The position numbers were made by a program, and so were the translations under genes. Below are positions 35,151 through 43,279 of a DNA stretch of 43,279 bases, one piece after another. The notes below the pieces were generated by a model. It made no database searches, was not told the origin of the DNA, and was given only the letters and a program-made list of their open reading frames with translations. The DNA comes from Bacillus sp. IITD106. GTDB taxonomy: Bacteria > Bacillota > Bacilli > Bacillales > Bacillaceae_C. Numbering within the stretch: the first letter of the stretch is position 1; every line of letters starts with the position of its first letter. The stretch lies in the NCBI RefSeq assembly GCF_019459225.1, contig NZ_JAIAZY010000039.1, positions 1 to 43,279 of the forward strand, read 5' to 3'.

Positions 35151-35382
35151 TTAGCGTTTTTTCACAGGGAACCTTAACACCGTTTTCAACTTGGTTGGTT
35201 CAGTCTTTCGGAAATCTGACAAATAGATCTCCCGATGAATTTTGCTTGTACGGATATATCCATGCTCTGCACAAAACGCTTCCATTGCTTCCAATGTGCA
35301 TCATTTGACAGCTCAAACCATCTGTCGCTTGTTCAAACCGGATTTTCTCCAGTAAATATTTAACTGCTCTTGGAAAACGCAC
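35151..35382 (-). pseudogene. GyrI-like small-molecule-binding protein, decayed
   Basis: The first part reads VRFPRAVKYLLEKIRFEQ and SCQMMHIG; after a frame change it continues EAMEAFCAEHGYIRTSKIHR, EIYLSDFRKTEPTKLKTVLR and a TAA at 35151. The second part is the conserved end of GyrI-like proteins (HREIYLSD-RKTEP-KLKT-LR). Codons between HIG and EAMEAF, and the whole N-terminus, are missing, so the gene has an internal out-of-frame deletion as well as a 5' truncation. Confidence 0.75.
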
Positions 35383-35574
35383 AGTTACTATAAATATTGG
35401 AATACGGATTTAAACATTAATTCAATTGATTTTATATTTCTATTCGTTCGCCAGTGTCGTTTTTTTATTCCTAAGTTAAAGAGATAGAAGCGCAAGCGCA
35501 ATAAGAAAATAAGCCACCCACACTTGTAATGAGATATTGAACTTTACTCGTTTATCAAAATTACATTTTCTTAT

Positions 35575-36348
35575 TTAAATGATTCCATATTTTTTTAAGG
35601 CGAATTCAATACCATCTTCACCGGATTTTTTCGTAACGAAGTCTGCAACTTTTTTTAATTTTTCATTCCCGTTTCCCATAGCTATTCCAAGCCCTACTAA
35701 TTCCAACATATCTATGTCATTCTCACCATCGCCAAACGCGATAGCTTCAGATTTATCAATACCAAAATACTGTAGAACCTTTAATATAGCTAAAGATTTA
35801 GACACCTCTTCTTGTAAAACATTTAATACGTAAGGATGCCATCTTTTAAATGTTAAATGTGGAAACTTATGAATGTATTTTTCTAAAGTATCATCAGTCG
35901 CAAATAGGCACATTAAATATACCTCTTCTTCATAGATGAGTGGATTAATAGTAGGGTAAACATTTAATGATAAAGTCTCCTTCAGGGCTAATAATACCTC
36001 CTCTTGTTTTACACCATTCATACTAAATTGTTCGTTATAGTATGAAAGCGCGTGATTCTCTACTTTTGAAAATTCAACCACTTCTTGGACAATTCTTTTA
36101 TCCATAGTTATTTTATGTATTACCATTTGCTTATGTTTTACATAGGCTCCGTTTGCTGTAATAAACGTATCTATTCCCACTTCTTCGATTTCCTTGCACA
36201 TAGACAACGGTCTTCCGGTTGCAGCCACAACCTTTATCCCTTTGCTTTTTAAAGATTTTATTGCATCTTTAGTTTTACTTGAAATACTGCCATCTCTATG
36301 ATGTGTAATGGTTCCATCAATATCGAAAAATACAATTTTATAATCCAT
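35575..36348 (-). CDS. Cof-type HAD-IIB family phosphatase
   Basis: 257 residues. HAD motif I FFDIDGTIT (nucleophile D9, acid D11), motif II VVAATGRPL, motif III lysine in SKSLAILKVL and motif IV AFGDGENDIDML, with a type IIB cap (about 85-185). Such enzymes dephosphorylate sugar phosphates, nucleotides or FMN. AAGGGG lies 6-7 bases before the ATG. It lies downstream of the ECF operon on the same strand and may be read from it, 68 bases after the 42-residue gene. Confidence 0.9.
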   Translation of the reverse strand: MDYKIVFFDIDGTITHHRDGSISSKTKDAIKSLKSKGIKVVAATGRPLSMCKEIEEVGIDTFITANGAYVKHKQMVIHKITMDKRIVQEVVEFSKVENHALSYYNEQFSMNGVKQEEVLLALKETLSLNVYPTINPLIYEEEVYLMCLFATDDTLEKYIHKFPHLTFKRWHPYVLNVLQEEVSKSLAILKVLQYFGIDKSEAIAFGDGENDIDMLELVGLGIAMGNGNEKLKKVADFVTKKSGEDGIEFALKKYGII

Positions 36349-36416
36349 AAAAATCCCCTTGGTGTTTATTTTTCAGGAAAGGATTTCCTTATTTTTTTGA
36401 ATTCTACCTAAAAGCC

Positions 36417-36545
36417 TTAAATATCTTTTTTAGCTGACTTGCTTGCTATAAGCGCAAGAAACGTTTGCCCATATAGGACAATCGGGGTTATCACCAGAAA
36501 GGAGAAAAGGAAATACGTTAGACTCTTACGTAATTTTTTAATCAT
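36417..36545 (-). CDS. 42-residue single-helix membrane protein, third gene of the ECF operon
   Basis: The ATG at 36545 overlaps the anti-sigma stop (ATGA), and the frame runs 42 codons: MIKKLRKSLTYFLFSFLVIT, PIVLYGQTFLALIASKSAKK, DI. A basic N-terminus, one membrane helix (about 11-33) and a basic tail indicate a small inner-membrane protein. There is no separate ribosome binding site, so translation would be coupled to the anti-sigma gene. I know no family for it. Small membrane proteins are also found beside SigM and SigV anti-sigma genes of Bacillus, which supports a role in the same circuit (inference). Confidence 0.6.
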   Translation of the reverse strand: MIKKLRKSLTYFLFSFLVITPIVLYGQTFLALIASKSAKKDI

Positions 36546-37276
36546 TGAATTGGCGTAAAAGCTACTTTCCAAACTCCATTTTCGCTTTTTATCATGTTGA
36601 ATCCAGACTTGATTTCTGAATTATCGCTTGAATCATATTCGATATAGCCCTCATATTCCTTTGTTTGCACGAATTTCCCCTTGTCAATGTTCTTATAGCG
36701 TTCGAAGTTCTGTTCGTTGGTACCTCTATCGGATACAGGAATTTTTTCATCCTCTTCTTTTGACCACTGAACGTACCCTGGTCTATCAGTATATAAGGCG
36801 TATTGTACATTATATTTTTTATCGAAACCCGCTTTAATATATAATTTCGCAATACTGATAGGTCCCAAGCCCTCTAAATAAGATACGTCCAATGTACTTT
36901 GAAAATGATTATAGGCCTTTTCTTCATCAGGTGTTAATTCAAAAGGAGGCAGCGAAATAATATCATTTGAAATTCCATCAGATGGATTATTTACCGATCC
37001 ATTTTTTACTGTTTCTATTATTGCCTCACTTTGTTGGTACCCTTTAAACAAGTCTAGTTGGGTACCCACGAAATAAGAAATGCCTAAGAAGAAAATAACC
37101 GTTACCGTTAAACTTAAAAGAGAAATAAATCTATTTTTAAATGGTGTAAGATCTTTTTGATACTTTGAGTTTTTAATAGAAACTAGAACCCTTTGTTCCA
37201 ACTTTTCACTAAAATAAATATCCTTTAATACGGTTTTATTCATTTCATCTTTAATATTTCTGAGTTTATTATCCAT
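36542..37276 (-). CDS. Membrane-bound anti-sigma factor
   Basis: 244 residues: a cytoplasmic part (1-48), one membrane helix (about 50-70) and an extracellular domain (about 75-244) that includes ELTPDEEKAYNHFQSTLDVS and KLYIKAGFDKKYNVQYALY. There is no zinc-binding HxxxCxxC motif, so it is not of the ZAS type. Its gene overlaps the sigma gene by 8 bases, the usual arrangement for a cognate pair. It should hold the sigma factor at the membrane until an envelope signal releases it. Confidence 0.8.
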   Translation of the reverse strand: MDNKLRNIKDEMNKTVLKDIYFSEKLEQRVLVSIKNSKYQKDLTPFKNRFISLLSLTVTVIFFLGISYFVGTQLDLFKGYQQSEAIIETVKNGSVNNPSDGISNDIISLPPFELTPDEEKAYNHFQSTLDVSYLEGLGPISIAKLYIKAGFDKKYNVQYALYTDRPGYVQWSKEEDEKIPVSDRGTNEQNFERYKNIDKGKFVQTKEYEGYIEYDSSDNSEIKSGFNMIKSENGVWKVAFTPIQ

Positions 37277-37826
37277 TGATTGACGACGCTCCTACTAATA
37301 ACTTTTTTAAACTGAGTCGAGCTCTATGTAATCTAGTTTTTATCGTGTTCGGCTTAACCTTCAATAGAATAGAAATTTCTTCAAGCGTAAACTCTTGGTA
37401 ATAATATAAAATAATTACCTCTCTTAATTTTATTGGCAGTTCCATTATTTGCTGAGATAAAACCTGATTTTCTTCATCTCCGTATAATTTGCGTTCAATG
37501 GATGAATCAACCTTTTTATTTTCAATATAGTTTGTAAACAACAAATTTTTAAAAGACCAACTTTTTAAAACATCTTTACATCTGTTCACCGTAATTTTTA
37601 TAATCCAGGTTTTATAAGTGGAATCGTTTCGAAACGTATCCATTTTTTCATAGCATTTAATAAAAACATCTTGTGCTACATCTTCTGCTAATTGCTTTTG
37701 CTTAAGATACGTATAAGCTAGCCTGATTACATCATTACCGTATACCCTCATCAACCATTTTAATTTGTCCTCACGATTTAAATAATAAGGAGGTTCTATT
37801 TCGGAACTATTTATCTCTTCAATCAT
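37269..37826 (-). CDS. ECF RNA polymerase sigma factor
   Basis: 185 residues. Region 2 (about 26-87) with LAEDVAQDVFIKCYEKMDTF and WIIKITVNRCKD; region 4 (about 128-178) with LPIKLREVIILYYYQEFTLE and KPNTIKTRLHRARLSLK. It directs RNA polymerase to envelope-stress type promoters. GGAGGAG lies 5-6 bases before the ATG. An ECF-like promoter lies upstream, suggesting autoregulation. It starts a three-gene operon (sigma, anti-sigma, 42-residue membrane protein). Confidence 0.92.
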   Translation of the reverse strand: MIEEINSSEIEPPYYLNREDKLKWLMRVYGNDVIRLAYTYLKQKQLAEDVAQDVFIKCYEKMDTFRNDSTYKTWIIKITVNRCKDVLKSWSFKNLLFTNYIENKKVDSSIERKLYGDEENQVLSQQIMELPIKLREVIILYYYQEFTLEEISILLKVKPNTIKTRLHRARLSLKKLLVGASSING

Positions 37827-37858
37827 TTTTCTCCTCCATTATTGGCTTTTAGTATATT

Positions 37859-37884
37859 GACGATTCGTAATTCCATTAGGTTCT
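37859..37884 (-). promoter_or_regulatory. Candidate autoregulated ECF promoter
   Basis: On the minus strand AGAACC and CGTC are separated by 16 bases, which matches the AAC-N16-CGTC/CGTA form of Bacillus ECF promoters (SigW/SigM/SigX group). It sits about 33 bases before the sigma ATG. Confidence 0.55.
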
Positions 37885-38300
37885 ATTTGATGAAAAAAAT
37901 TTTTTGTAGTGATTGGTTGGAGGTTATCTTATTTGGCTTTGGTTAAGGGAAGGTAAGCCATTTTATTGGGGTGCTTTCGAAGGAAAAGCCCTGACCTTGC
38001 TACATTCAATCATTTCAGGGTACTTGCTGCCTATAGAGAAATCTTTGTTGTCCCAATAAAGTAAAAAAGACAAACATACATTGAAGAAAGATCAAGAATA
38101 AAGTGATGTCCATGAACACTGTAGGTGAAGTTTAAAAGAAAGTATTACAATGACAACTATCCTAATAAACCCTTCCTCCCCTCACTCTTTTTCACCTTAC
38201 AAATTGAAACTAAGGTTGAGTTAAGTATAGAGGAGAAAGGGTTCCCTATGTTTTTTACACTATTAATTATTGAATAAATATGGCTTTATGTCCACCGCTA
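37885..38300. other. Intergenic stretch without a recognisable gene
   Basis: CCCTGA and TCAGGG around 37999-38030 are widely spaced inverted copies. A nine-codon frame at 38248 follows AGGAGAAAGG but is too short to support. I see nothing else. Confidence 0.4.
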
Positions 38301-39617
38301 CTAATGTGTTTCATAACTCTTTTCCCCTGTCATATCTGAGGAATGGAGATTTTTACTCTTACGCGACCAGATTACGACCGGAATTAGTAATAAGGATAAA
38401 AATCCTCCCACCAATGATAAGGTTGGATAACTCGACCCAGCCACAACCATTCCAGATAAGGCTCCTCCGGAAGCTCCCGCTAACGCAATTAAAACATCCA
38501 ATGTTCCTTGAGTTTTAGCTCGTGTTGAGATATTAGTTGAATCAACTATAAGAGCAGTTCCGCTGATCAAACCAAAATTCCATCCTAACCCAAGTAAAGA
38601 TAGAGCTATTATTAAAGAAATCATAGAATCACCTGGTACGATCGCTCCAATAATACCCGCCAGAAGCAAGGTAGTCCCGGAAGCAATAGCCATAACAGTC
38701 CGACCGAGCTTATCAACTAAAACTCCTGTAATCACTGAAGGGAGATACATAAAACCTATATGGAATCCAATCACAAGGCCTACTGCACCTAATTCATGTC
38801 CATGATGTCTCATATGTACTGGTGTCATGGTCATAATAGCAGTCATTACGATTTGAGTAAGTACCATAATGGTAGCACCGACGATAATGCCTCTTTTATT
38901 TTCCACTTCGTTTGTTTGTACTGAAGGTCCTTTATCATCCATAACTTTTCTGGACGCTGCTATTGTTCTTGCTATAACCAACGGATCTGGACGAAGCAAG
39001 ATGAAGAGTATGAGACCTGCTAAGATGTATGCTACTGCCGATAAAATAAATGGTCCGGCAAGTGATGGAACGCCAATTGAGAGTGCGAAATTACCCATCA
39101 CGTTAACTAAATTTGGACCTGCAACTGCACCAAATGTGGTCGAAACCATCGCTATACTTACAGCAGTGGCTCTCTGCTTATTAGTTGCTAGGTCTGTACC
39201 AGCATAGCGGGCTTGTAAATTAGTTGCAGCTCCTGCACCATATACAAGTAGGGAAGCAAATAATAAAAACACACTATTTATGATGGCAGCAAGCACAACA
39301 CCTACTGCTCCAAGTCCACCAGTGATAAAGCCTGATGCAAGACCGATGCGTCTTCCAAAATGGTTAGAGAGTCTTCCCACTAATAATGCGGCTCCTGCCG
39401 AACCTAAAGTAAATATAGCAGTCGGAAGTCCTGCAAAAGTGTTTGTTCCAAGCATTTGCTCTGCAAGTAATGCTCCCACTGTTATTCCAGCAGCCAATCC
39501 TGCCCCACCAAACATTTGAGAAATAACGACAATGATTAATGTTCGTTTATATAATTGTTTTTGTTTCTCTGGATTATCTATATACCTTTGTACCAAATCA
39601 TTTGGTTCACCAGACAT
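38301..39617 (-). CDS. MFS transporter, drug-efflux type
   Basis: 438 residues with 12 helices and MFS motif A (GRLSNHFGRRIGL) after helix 2, with a degenerate second copy (GVLVDKLGRTVM) in the C-terminal half. VYGAGAATNLQARYAGTDLA and LGLGWNFGLISGTALI are well-conserved helix packing motifs of one MFS subgroup. Substrate unknown; efflux is likely. AGAAGG lies 8 bases before ATG 39617. A hairpin-forming palindrome lies 34-59 bases upstream. Monocistronic. Confidence 0.88.
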   Translation of the reverse strand: MSGEPNDLVQRYIDNPEKQKQLYKRTLIIVVISQMFGGAGLAAGITVGALLAEQMLGTNTFAGLPTAIFTLGSAGAALLVGRLSNHFGRRIGLASGFITGGLGAVGVVLAAIINSVFLLFASLLVYGAGAATNLQARYAGTDLATNKQRATAVSIAMVSTTFGAVAGPNLVNVMGNFALSIGVPSLAGPFILSAVAYILAGLILFILLRPDPLVIARTIAASRKVMDDKGPSVQTNEVENKRGIIVGATIMVLTQIVMTAIMTMTPVHMRHHGHELGAVGLVIGFHIGFMYLPSVITGVLVDKLGRTVMAIASGTTLLLAGIIGAIVPGDSMISLIIALSLLGLGWNFGLISGTALIVDSTNISTRAKTQGTLDVLIALAGASGGALSGMVVAGSSYPTLSLVGGFLSLLLIPVVIWSRKSKNLHSSDMTGEKSYETH

Positions 39618-39650
39618 ATCAAACACCTTCTTCCCTATTTAATTTAAGTG

Positions 39651-39676
39651 TTCTCAGATTGATACCAATCTTGAGA
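39651..39676. promoter_or_regulatory. Palindrome in the leader of the MFS gene
   Basis: AGATTG, four bases ATAC, and CAATCT form a perfect inverted repeat; allowing one bulged T it extends to TTCTC and GAGAA (11 bp in all). It could be an operator for a missing regulator or an RNA hairpin in the leader; there is no T-run. Confidence 0.45.
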
Positions 39677-39836
39677 AATATCCCCCCAGTATGTTTCTCT
39701 ATGTATAGATAGAACTATTATCCCATACAAACACAACAATATTTTAAAAATTCTTTACTAAAAAAGCACCCATTTGTGAAAATTCGATAAAGCTTTGATA
39801 ATCTTAAAAAAATGGTCTTTACGTTATTGTGTATCC

Positions 39837-39866
39837 TTGAAGGCTTCAAATTGTGTAAAATATAAA
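39837..39866 (+). promoter_or_regulatory. Promoter of the guanidine riboswitch transcript
   Basis: TTGAAG (39837-39842) and TATAAA (39861-39866) are separated by 18 bases; transcription would start about 10 bases before the aptamer. Confidence 0.6.
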
Positions 39867-39885
39867 AGTAATTGCATAAGTTGAA

Positions 39886-40010
39886 TGTTTTCTAGGGTTC
39901 CGCAATATTCAATGTTGGTCTGGTCCGAGAGAAAACTCACGCTTGGCGTGCCACGGAAGGATAAAAGCCTGGGAGATACTGTATTACAGTTATCTCTTAG
40001 GCTTTTTTTG
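39886..40010 (+). promoter_or_regulatory. Guanidine-I (ykkC) riboswitch with terminator platform
   Basis: The aptamer carries the class hallmarks: CTAGGGTTCCG at the 5' side, GGTCTGGTCCGAGAG in the middle, and CACGGAAGGATAAAAGCC leading into GGGAGA. The expression platform is the terminator at 39965-40010. When guanidinium binds, the terminator should not form and the two exporter genes are transcribed. Confidence 0.95.
39965..40010 (+). terminator. Riboswitch-controlled terminator
   Basis: AAGCCT pairs with AGGCTT and GAGATA with TATCTC in one long hairpin that runs into seven T's. It shares its 5' arm with the aptamer's 3' side, the usual way the switch works. Confidence 0.85.
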
Positions 40011-40046
40011 TTTTTTGGAAAGATTAAAATTGGAGGTGTTTTTTAA

Positions 40047-40388
40047 ATGAATACAGATTGGATTAAAGTATTTGTTGCTGCTTTCTTTGAAGTTCTTTGG
40101 GTTATTGGGTTAAAACACGCTGATAATTTTTGGGCTTGGGCTGGAACTATTATTGCGATTATCATCAGCTTTTATGTAATGATAATGGCTGGAAGAAAAC
40201 TGCCTGTGGGCACTGTATATGCCGTTTTCGTTGGGTTAGGAACAGCTGGAACTGTGTTTTCTGAGATTCTATTCTTTGGTGAACCTTTTAAAATGGATAA
40301 AATACTCTTAATTTTAGTTTTATTAGCAGGAGTCATCGGCTTGAAATTAGTAACAAAGGATAAAGTTCAGGAAGGAGTTGATTCCTAA
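40047..40388 (+). CDS. gdnC: Guanidinium exporter subunit, SMR family (YkkC-type)
   Basis: 113 residues, four helices, with the essential SMR glutamate E15 in helix 1 ([13 protein letters not shown]) and the [17 protein letters not shown] segment in helix 3. With its partner it forms a heterodimer that exchanges guanidinium for protons. GGAGGTG lies about 9 bases before the ATG. It sits behind a guanidine-I riboswitch and is translationally linked to the next gene (stop and start share one base). The family was first described as multidrug resistance proteins YkkC/YkkD. Confidence 0.93.
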   Translation: MNTDWIKVFVAAFFEVLWVIGLKHADNFWAWAGTIIAIIISFYVMIMAGRKLPVGTVYAVFVGLGTAGTVFSEILFFGEPFKMDKILLILVLLAGVIGLKLVTKDKVQEGVDS

Positions 40389-40702
40389 TGGCTTGGATTT
40401 CTTTAATCTTTGCAGGTCTTTGTGAAATGTTTGGTGTGGCTATGATCAATAAATTGCATAAGGACCGAAATTGGCAAGCATTAGTTTTGTTAATTCTTGG
40501 ATTTGGGTTAAGCTTTATATTTCTTGCCTACGCAATGAAAACACTACCTATGGGGACAGCTTATGCAATTTGGACTGGAATTGGTGCGTCTGGTGGGGCC
40601 ATTTTAGGAATGGTTTTATATAATGAGTCAAAAGACTGGAGAAGACTTGTTTTTATAGGTATGGTTTTAGGTGCGGCAGTTGGTCTGAAACTTGTTTCAT
40701 AA
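40388..40702 (+). CDS. gdnD: Guanidinium exporter subunit, SMR family (YkkD-type)
   Basis: 104 residues, four helices, essential E13 in helix 1 (GLCEMFGVAMINK) and GTAYAIWTGIGASGGAI in helix 3, the standard SugE/Gdx pattern. It starts at the last base of the gdnC stop and should pair with GdnC as an oppositely oriented subunit in the membrane. A terminator follows after about 20 bases. Confidence 0.93.
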   Translation: MAWISLIFAGLCEMFGVAMINKLHKDRNWQALVLLILGFGLSFIFLAYAMKTLPMGTAYAIWTGIGASGGAILGMVLYNESKDWRRLVFIGMVLGAAVGLKLVS

Positions 40703-40722
40703 AAGATTTATCCTTTTAGAAT

Positions 40723-40767
40723 GAAGAAGATAATCTACTTTGATTAATTGATTATCTTCTTTGTTTT
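40723..40767 (+). terminator. Rho-independent terminator of the gdnCD operon
   Basis: AAGAAGATAATC (40724-40735) and GATTATCTTCTT (40750-40761) form a perfect 12-bp stem followed by TGTTTTC. Confidence 0.85.
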
Positions 40768-40843
40768 CTCAAGTTATTTTTCTACAATTTGTATTTGGTA
40801 TTCTGCATTATTTAACTATTCACCAATGATTCTTTTAATGTAT

Positions 40844-41473
40844 TTATGGGTTTATGTGATTTTTTAATCGCTTTTCCATCAGTTCTGCCATTTGTTTCGA
40901 TTTTGGATCTCCTTCATTTTTTAATTTATCAATGACGTTAATATAGTCCGTTTCATTGCGATTCTGACTTAATTTATATGCGGCCTGAATTTCTTCTACT
41001 TTTATCTTAAATCCAACTATACCTTTTATTTGTTTTTTGGTTTTTGGAGAAAGATATTCCCATAAAGCTGCATTCTTACGATGTCGTTCGTATTTTTGCA
41101 ATAACAATATGAGGTCTTCTTCCAGCTCTTGTTCACTCATAATACTAGCTGTTCCATATATATGGACAGATTGGTAATTCCATGTTGGTACATTTTCATG
41201 TTTGTACCAAGATGATGAAATATAGGCATGTGGACCTTGATACATAACAAGGACATTTTCATTCTCAGCCTCGAACGTTTTCCATTGAGGATTCGCATAA
41301 GCCATATGCCCTGTAATGTAAAAATCATCTTCTATTTTATGCAACTCCAAAGGTAAATGAGTAGCAATTGGTTTTCCATGGTCTGTTGTGACAATCGTAC
41401 CAAAAGAGTTATTTTGAACAAAATCCCAAATTTCATCAGCATTTGTGACTTTAAAATATTTTGGAATATACAT
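40844..41473 (-). CDS. paiB: PaiB family FMN-binding protein/negative regulator
   Basis: 209 residues. MYIPKYFKV is the typical PaiB start; GTIVTTDHGKPIATHLPLEL and the YISSSWYKHENVPTWNY box (FMN-binding split barrel, about 65-110) are diagnostic, and GFKIKVEEIQAAYKLSQNR is the conserved end. PaiB acts with PaiA in repressing protease and sporulation genes in Bacillus. ATGs at 41476 and 41473 both follow AAAGGTGG; the second fits family alignments better. Last gene of the marR-paiA-paiB operon. Confidence 0.92.
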   Translation of the reverse strand: MYIPKYFKVTNADEIWDFVQNNSFGTIVTTDHGKPIATHLPLELHKIEDDFYITGHMAYANPQWKTFEAENENVLVMYQGPHAYISSSWYKHENVPTWNYQSVHIYGTASIMSEQELEEDLILLLQKYERHRKNAALWEYLSPKTKKQIKGIVGFKIKVEEIQAAYKLSQNRNETDYINVIDKLKNEGDPKSKQMAELMEKRLKNHINP

Positions 41474-41495
41474 CATAAGCCACCTTTCAAAAAAG

Positions 41496-42492
<997 letters not shown>

Positions 42493-42517
42493 TATGAGCT
42501 CCTTTGTACATATTTTG

Positions 42518-42529
42518 TTGCAATTGCAA
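42518..42529. promoter_or_regulatory. Palindromic MarR-type operator
   Basis: TTGCAATTGCAA, a perfect 12-bp palindrome between the marR start (42492) and the divergent LysR start (42535). Its position suggests that binding would block both genes. Confidence 0.6.
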
Positions 42530-42534
42530 TAAAA

Positions 42535-43242
42535 ATGGAACTTAGAGTTTTGCGCTATTTTCTTACTGTTGCAAGAGAAGGAAGCATAACCGCTGCGGCT
42601 AATTTTTTGCATGTGACACAGCCAACCTTGTCAAGACACCTAAAAGACCTGGAAGAAGAGTTGGGGAAAAAGCTTTTTATACGGAGCAGTCACAGTATCA
42701 TTCTTACAGATGAAGGAATGCTTCTAAGAAAGCGAGCAGAAGAAATCATTGATTTGGTAGATAAAGTAGAGGCAGAATTTCATTCCATGGAAGAAACGGT
42801 AAGTGGAGATGTTTATATAGGTGGCGGGGAATCAGAAGCGATGAAACTGATTGCACGGGTTGTAAAGGATTTACAGGTACTTTATCCAAATATACGGTAT
42901 CATCTCTACAGTGGAAACGAAGAAGATGTATCAGAGAGGCTTGACAGAGGATTGCTAGACTTTGGTATTTTAATTCAACCAGCTGATATTTCAAAATACA
43001 ATTATATTAATATTCCCGCTAAAGAGGTTTGGGGTGTTGTGATGAGAAAAGATAGTCCGCTTGCAGTCAAAGATACCATTCAAGCAGTGGATTTATTAAA
43101 TGTTCCTCTAATCTGTTCACAACAGGTTTTGAAACAATCATTCTCCAAAAATGAAGTCGCGGATTGGTTCGGCGAAAATTTTGATAAATTAAACGTCGTG
43201 ACTACATACAATCTCGCCTATAATCCCAAATTACGAAAGTAA
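42535..43242 (+). CDS. LysR family transcriptional regulator, probably truncated
   Basis: 235 residues. The helix-turn-helix is intact (MELRVLRYFLTVAREGSITA, then LHVTQPTLSRHLKDLEEELG), followed by the first subdomain of the effector-binding domain and part of the second. LysR proteins are normally about 290-300 residues, and here the sequence stops just after YNLAYN, ending PKLRK, where homologues continue for about 60 residues. There is no ribosome binding site before the ATG, and only 42 bases separate it from marR. It is probably a decayed gene missing both its leader and its C-terminus. Confidence 0.7.
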   Translation: MELRVLRYFLTVAREGSITAAANFLHVTQPTLSRHLKDLEEELGKKLFIRSSHSIILTDEGMLLRKRAEEIIDLVDKVEAEFHSMEETVSGDVYIGGGESEAMKLIARVVKDLQVLYPNIRYHLYSGNEEDVSERLDRGLLDFGILIQPADISKYNYINIPAKEVWGVVMRKDSPLAVKDTIQAVDLLNVPLICSQQVLKQSFSKNEVADWFGENFDKLNVVTTYNLAYNPKLRK

Positions 43243-43265
43243 ATTTACTGAATACCAATTTCAAC

Positions 43266-43279
43266 GGGGAGTGGAATGA
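43266..43279 (+). other. Possible ribosome binding site and start of the next gene
   Basis: GGGGAG at 43266-43271 lies 4 bases before an ATG at 43276. The window ends here, so nothing more can be said. Confidence 0.3.

Noticed and set aside
38248-38277. Nine-codon frame after AGGAGAAAGG
   Set aside because: Too short to support as a gene; ends just before the convergent MFS stop without a regulatory structure.

Overview
The window looks like a chromosomal stretch from a low-GC Gram-positive bacterium of the Bacillaceae. The evidence is AT-rich DNA with strong AGGAGG-type ribosome binding sites, GTG and TTG starts, Rho-independent terminators, and genes typical of Bacillus: the guanidine-I riboswitch with a two-subunit SMR exporter, paiA-paiB, a YkoP protein, a YkvI-type permease, a Bce-type peptide-antibiotic module and an ECF sigma/anti-sigma pair. 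I saw no rRNA, tRNA, CRISPR array, intact insertion sequence or phage gene.

Layout. 1-1500: a YkvI-type permease (cut by the window edge) divergent from an Lrp/AsnC regulator, then a small membrane protein. 1800-6500: one very large secreted multidomain GH20 beta-hexosaminidase with a cre-like site upstream. 7000-9650: a VOC protein, an AraC regulator, and the fused remains of a UvrA-like gene and a MerR gene. 9700-12200: a four-gene cluster of two small membrane proteins plus a histidine kinase/response regulator pair. 12500-16800: a lipoprotein, a decayed V8-type protease, an MBL-fold hydrolase, a methyltransferase, YjbR and VOC proteins, and a divergent WYL-domain regulator. 17200-23700: a MutS2-like ATPase without an Smr domain, a Bcr/CflA-type exporter, an EEP-family hydrolase, and a YkoP/phosphodiesterase pair. 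23700-29900: membrane proteins of unknown function (one duplicated and decayed), a third VOC protein, a phosphotransferase and a serine-hydrolase remnant. 30000-34800: an ABC transporter plus two-component system of Bce type. 35100-37900: a decayed GyrI-like gene, a HAD phosphatase, and an ECF sigma/anti-sigma operon ending in a 42-residue membrane protein. 38300-43279: an MFS exporter, the guanidine riboswitch with its exporter pair, the marR-paiA-paiB operon and a LysR gene.

How the genes work together. Most of the window is accessory: short regulator-plus-effector modules for sensing and exporting toxic compounds (guanidinium, peptide antibiotics, drugs), with many decayed genes between them. 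At least six genes are visibly broken (UvrA-like, MerR, V8-like protease, a membrane-protein paralogue, a serine hydrolase, a GyrI-like protein), so the region has turned over through small deletions and duplications. The items most worth following are the ECF operon with its 42-residue third gene, the Smr-less MutS2 protein, the GH20 enzyme with coding-like sequence just beyond its stop, and a 78-residue membrane-protein gene bracketed by a perfect 14-bp inverted repeat. Family assignments come from reading motifs by eye; no database search was run.
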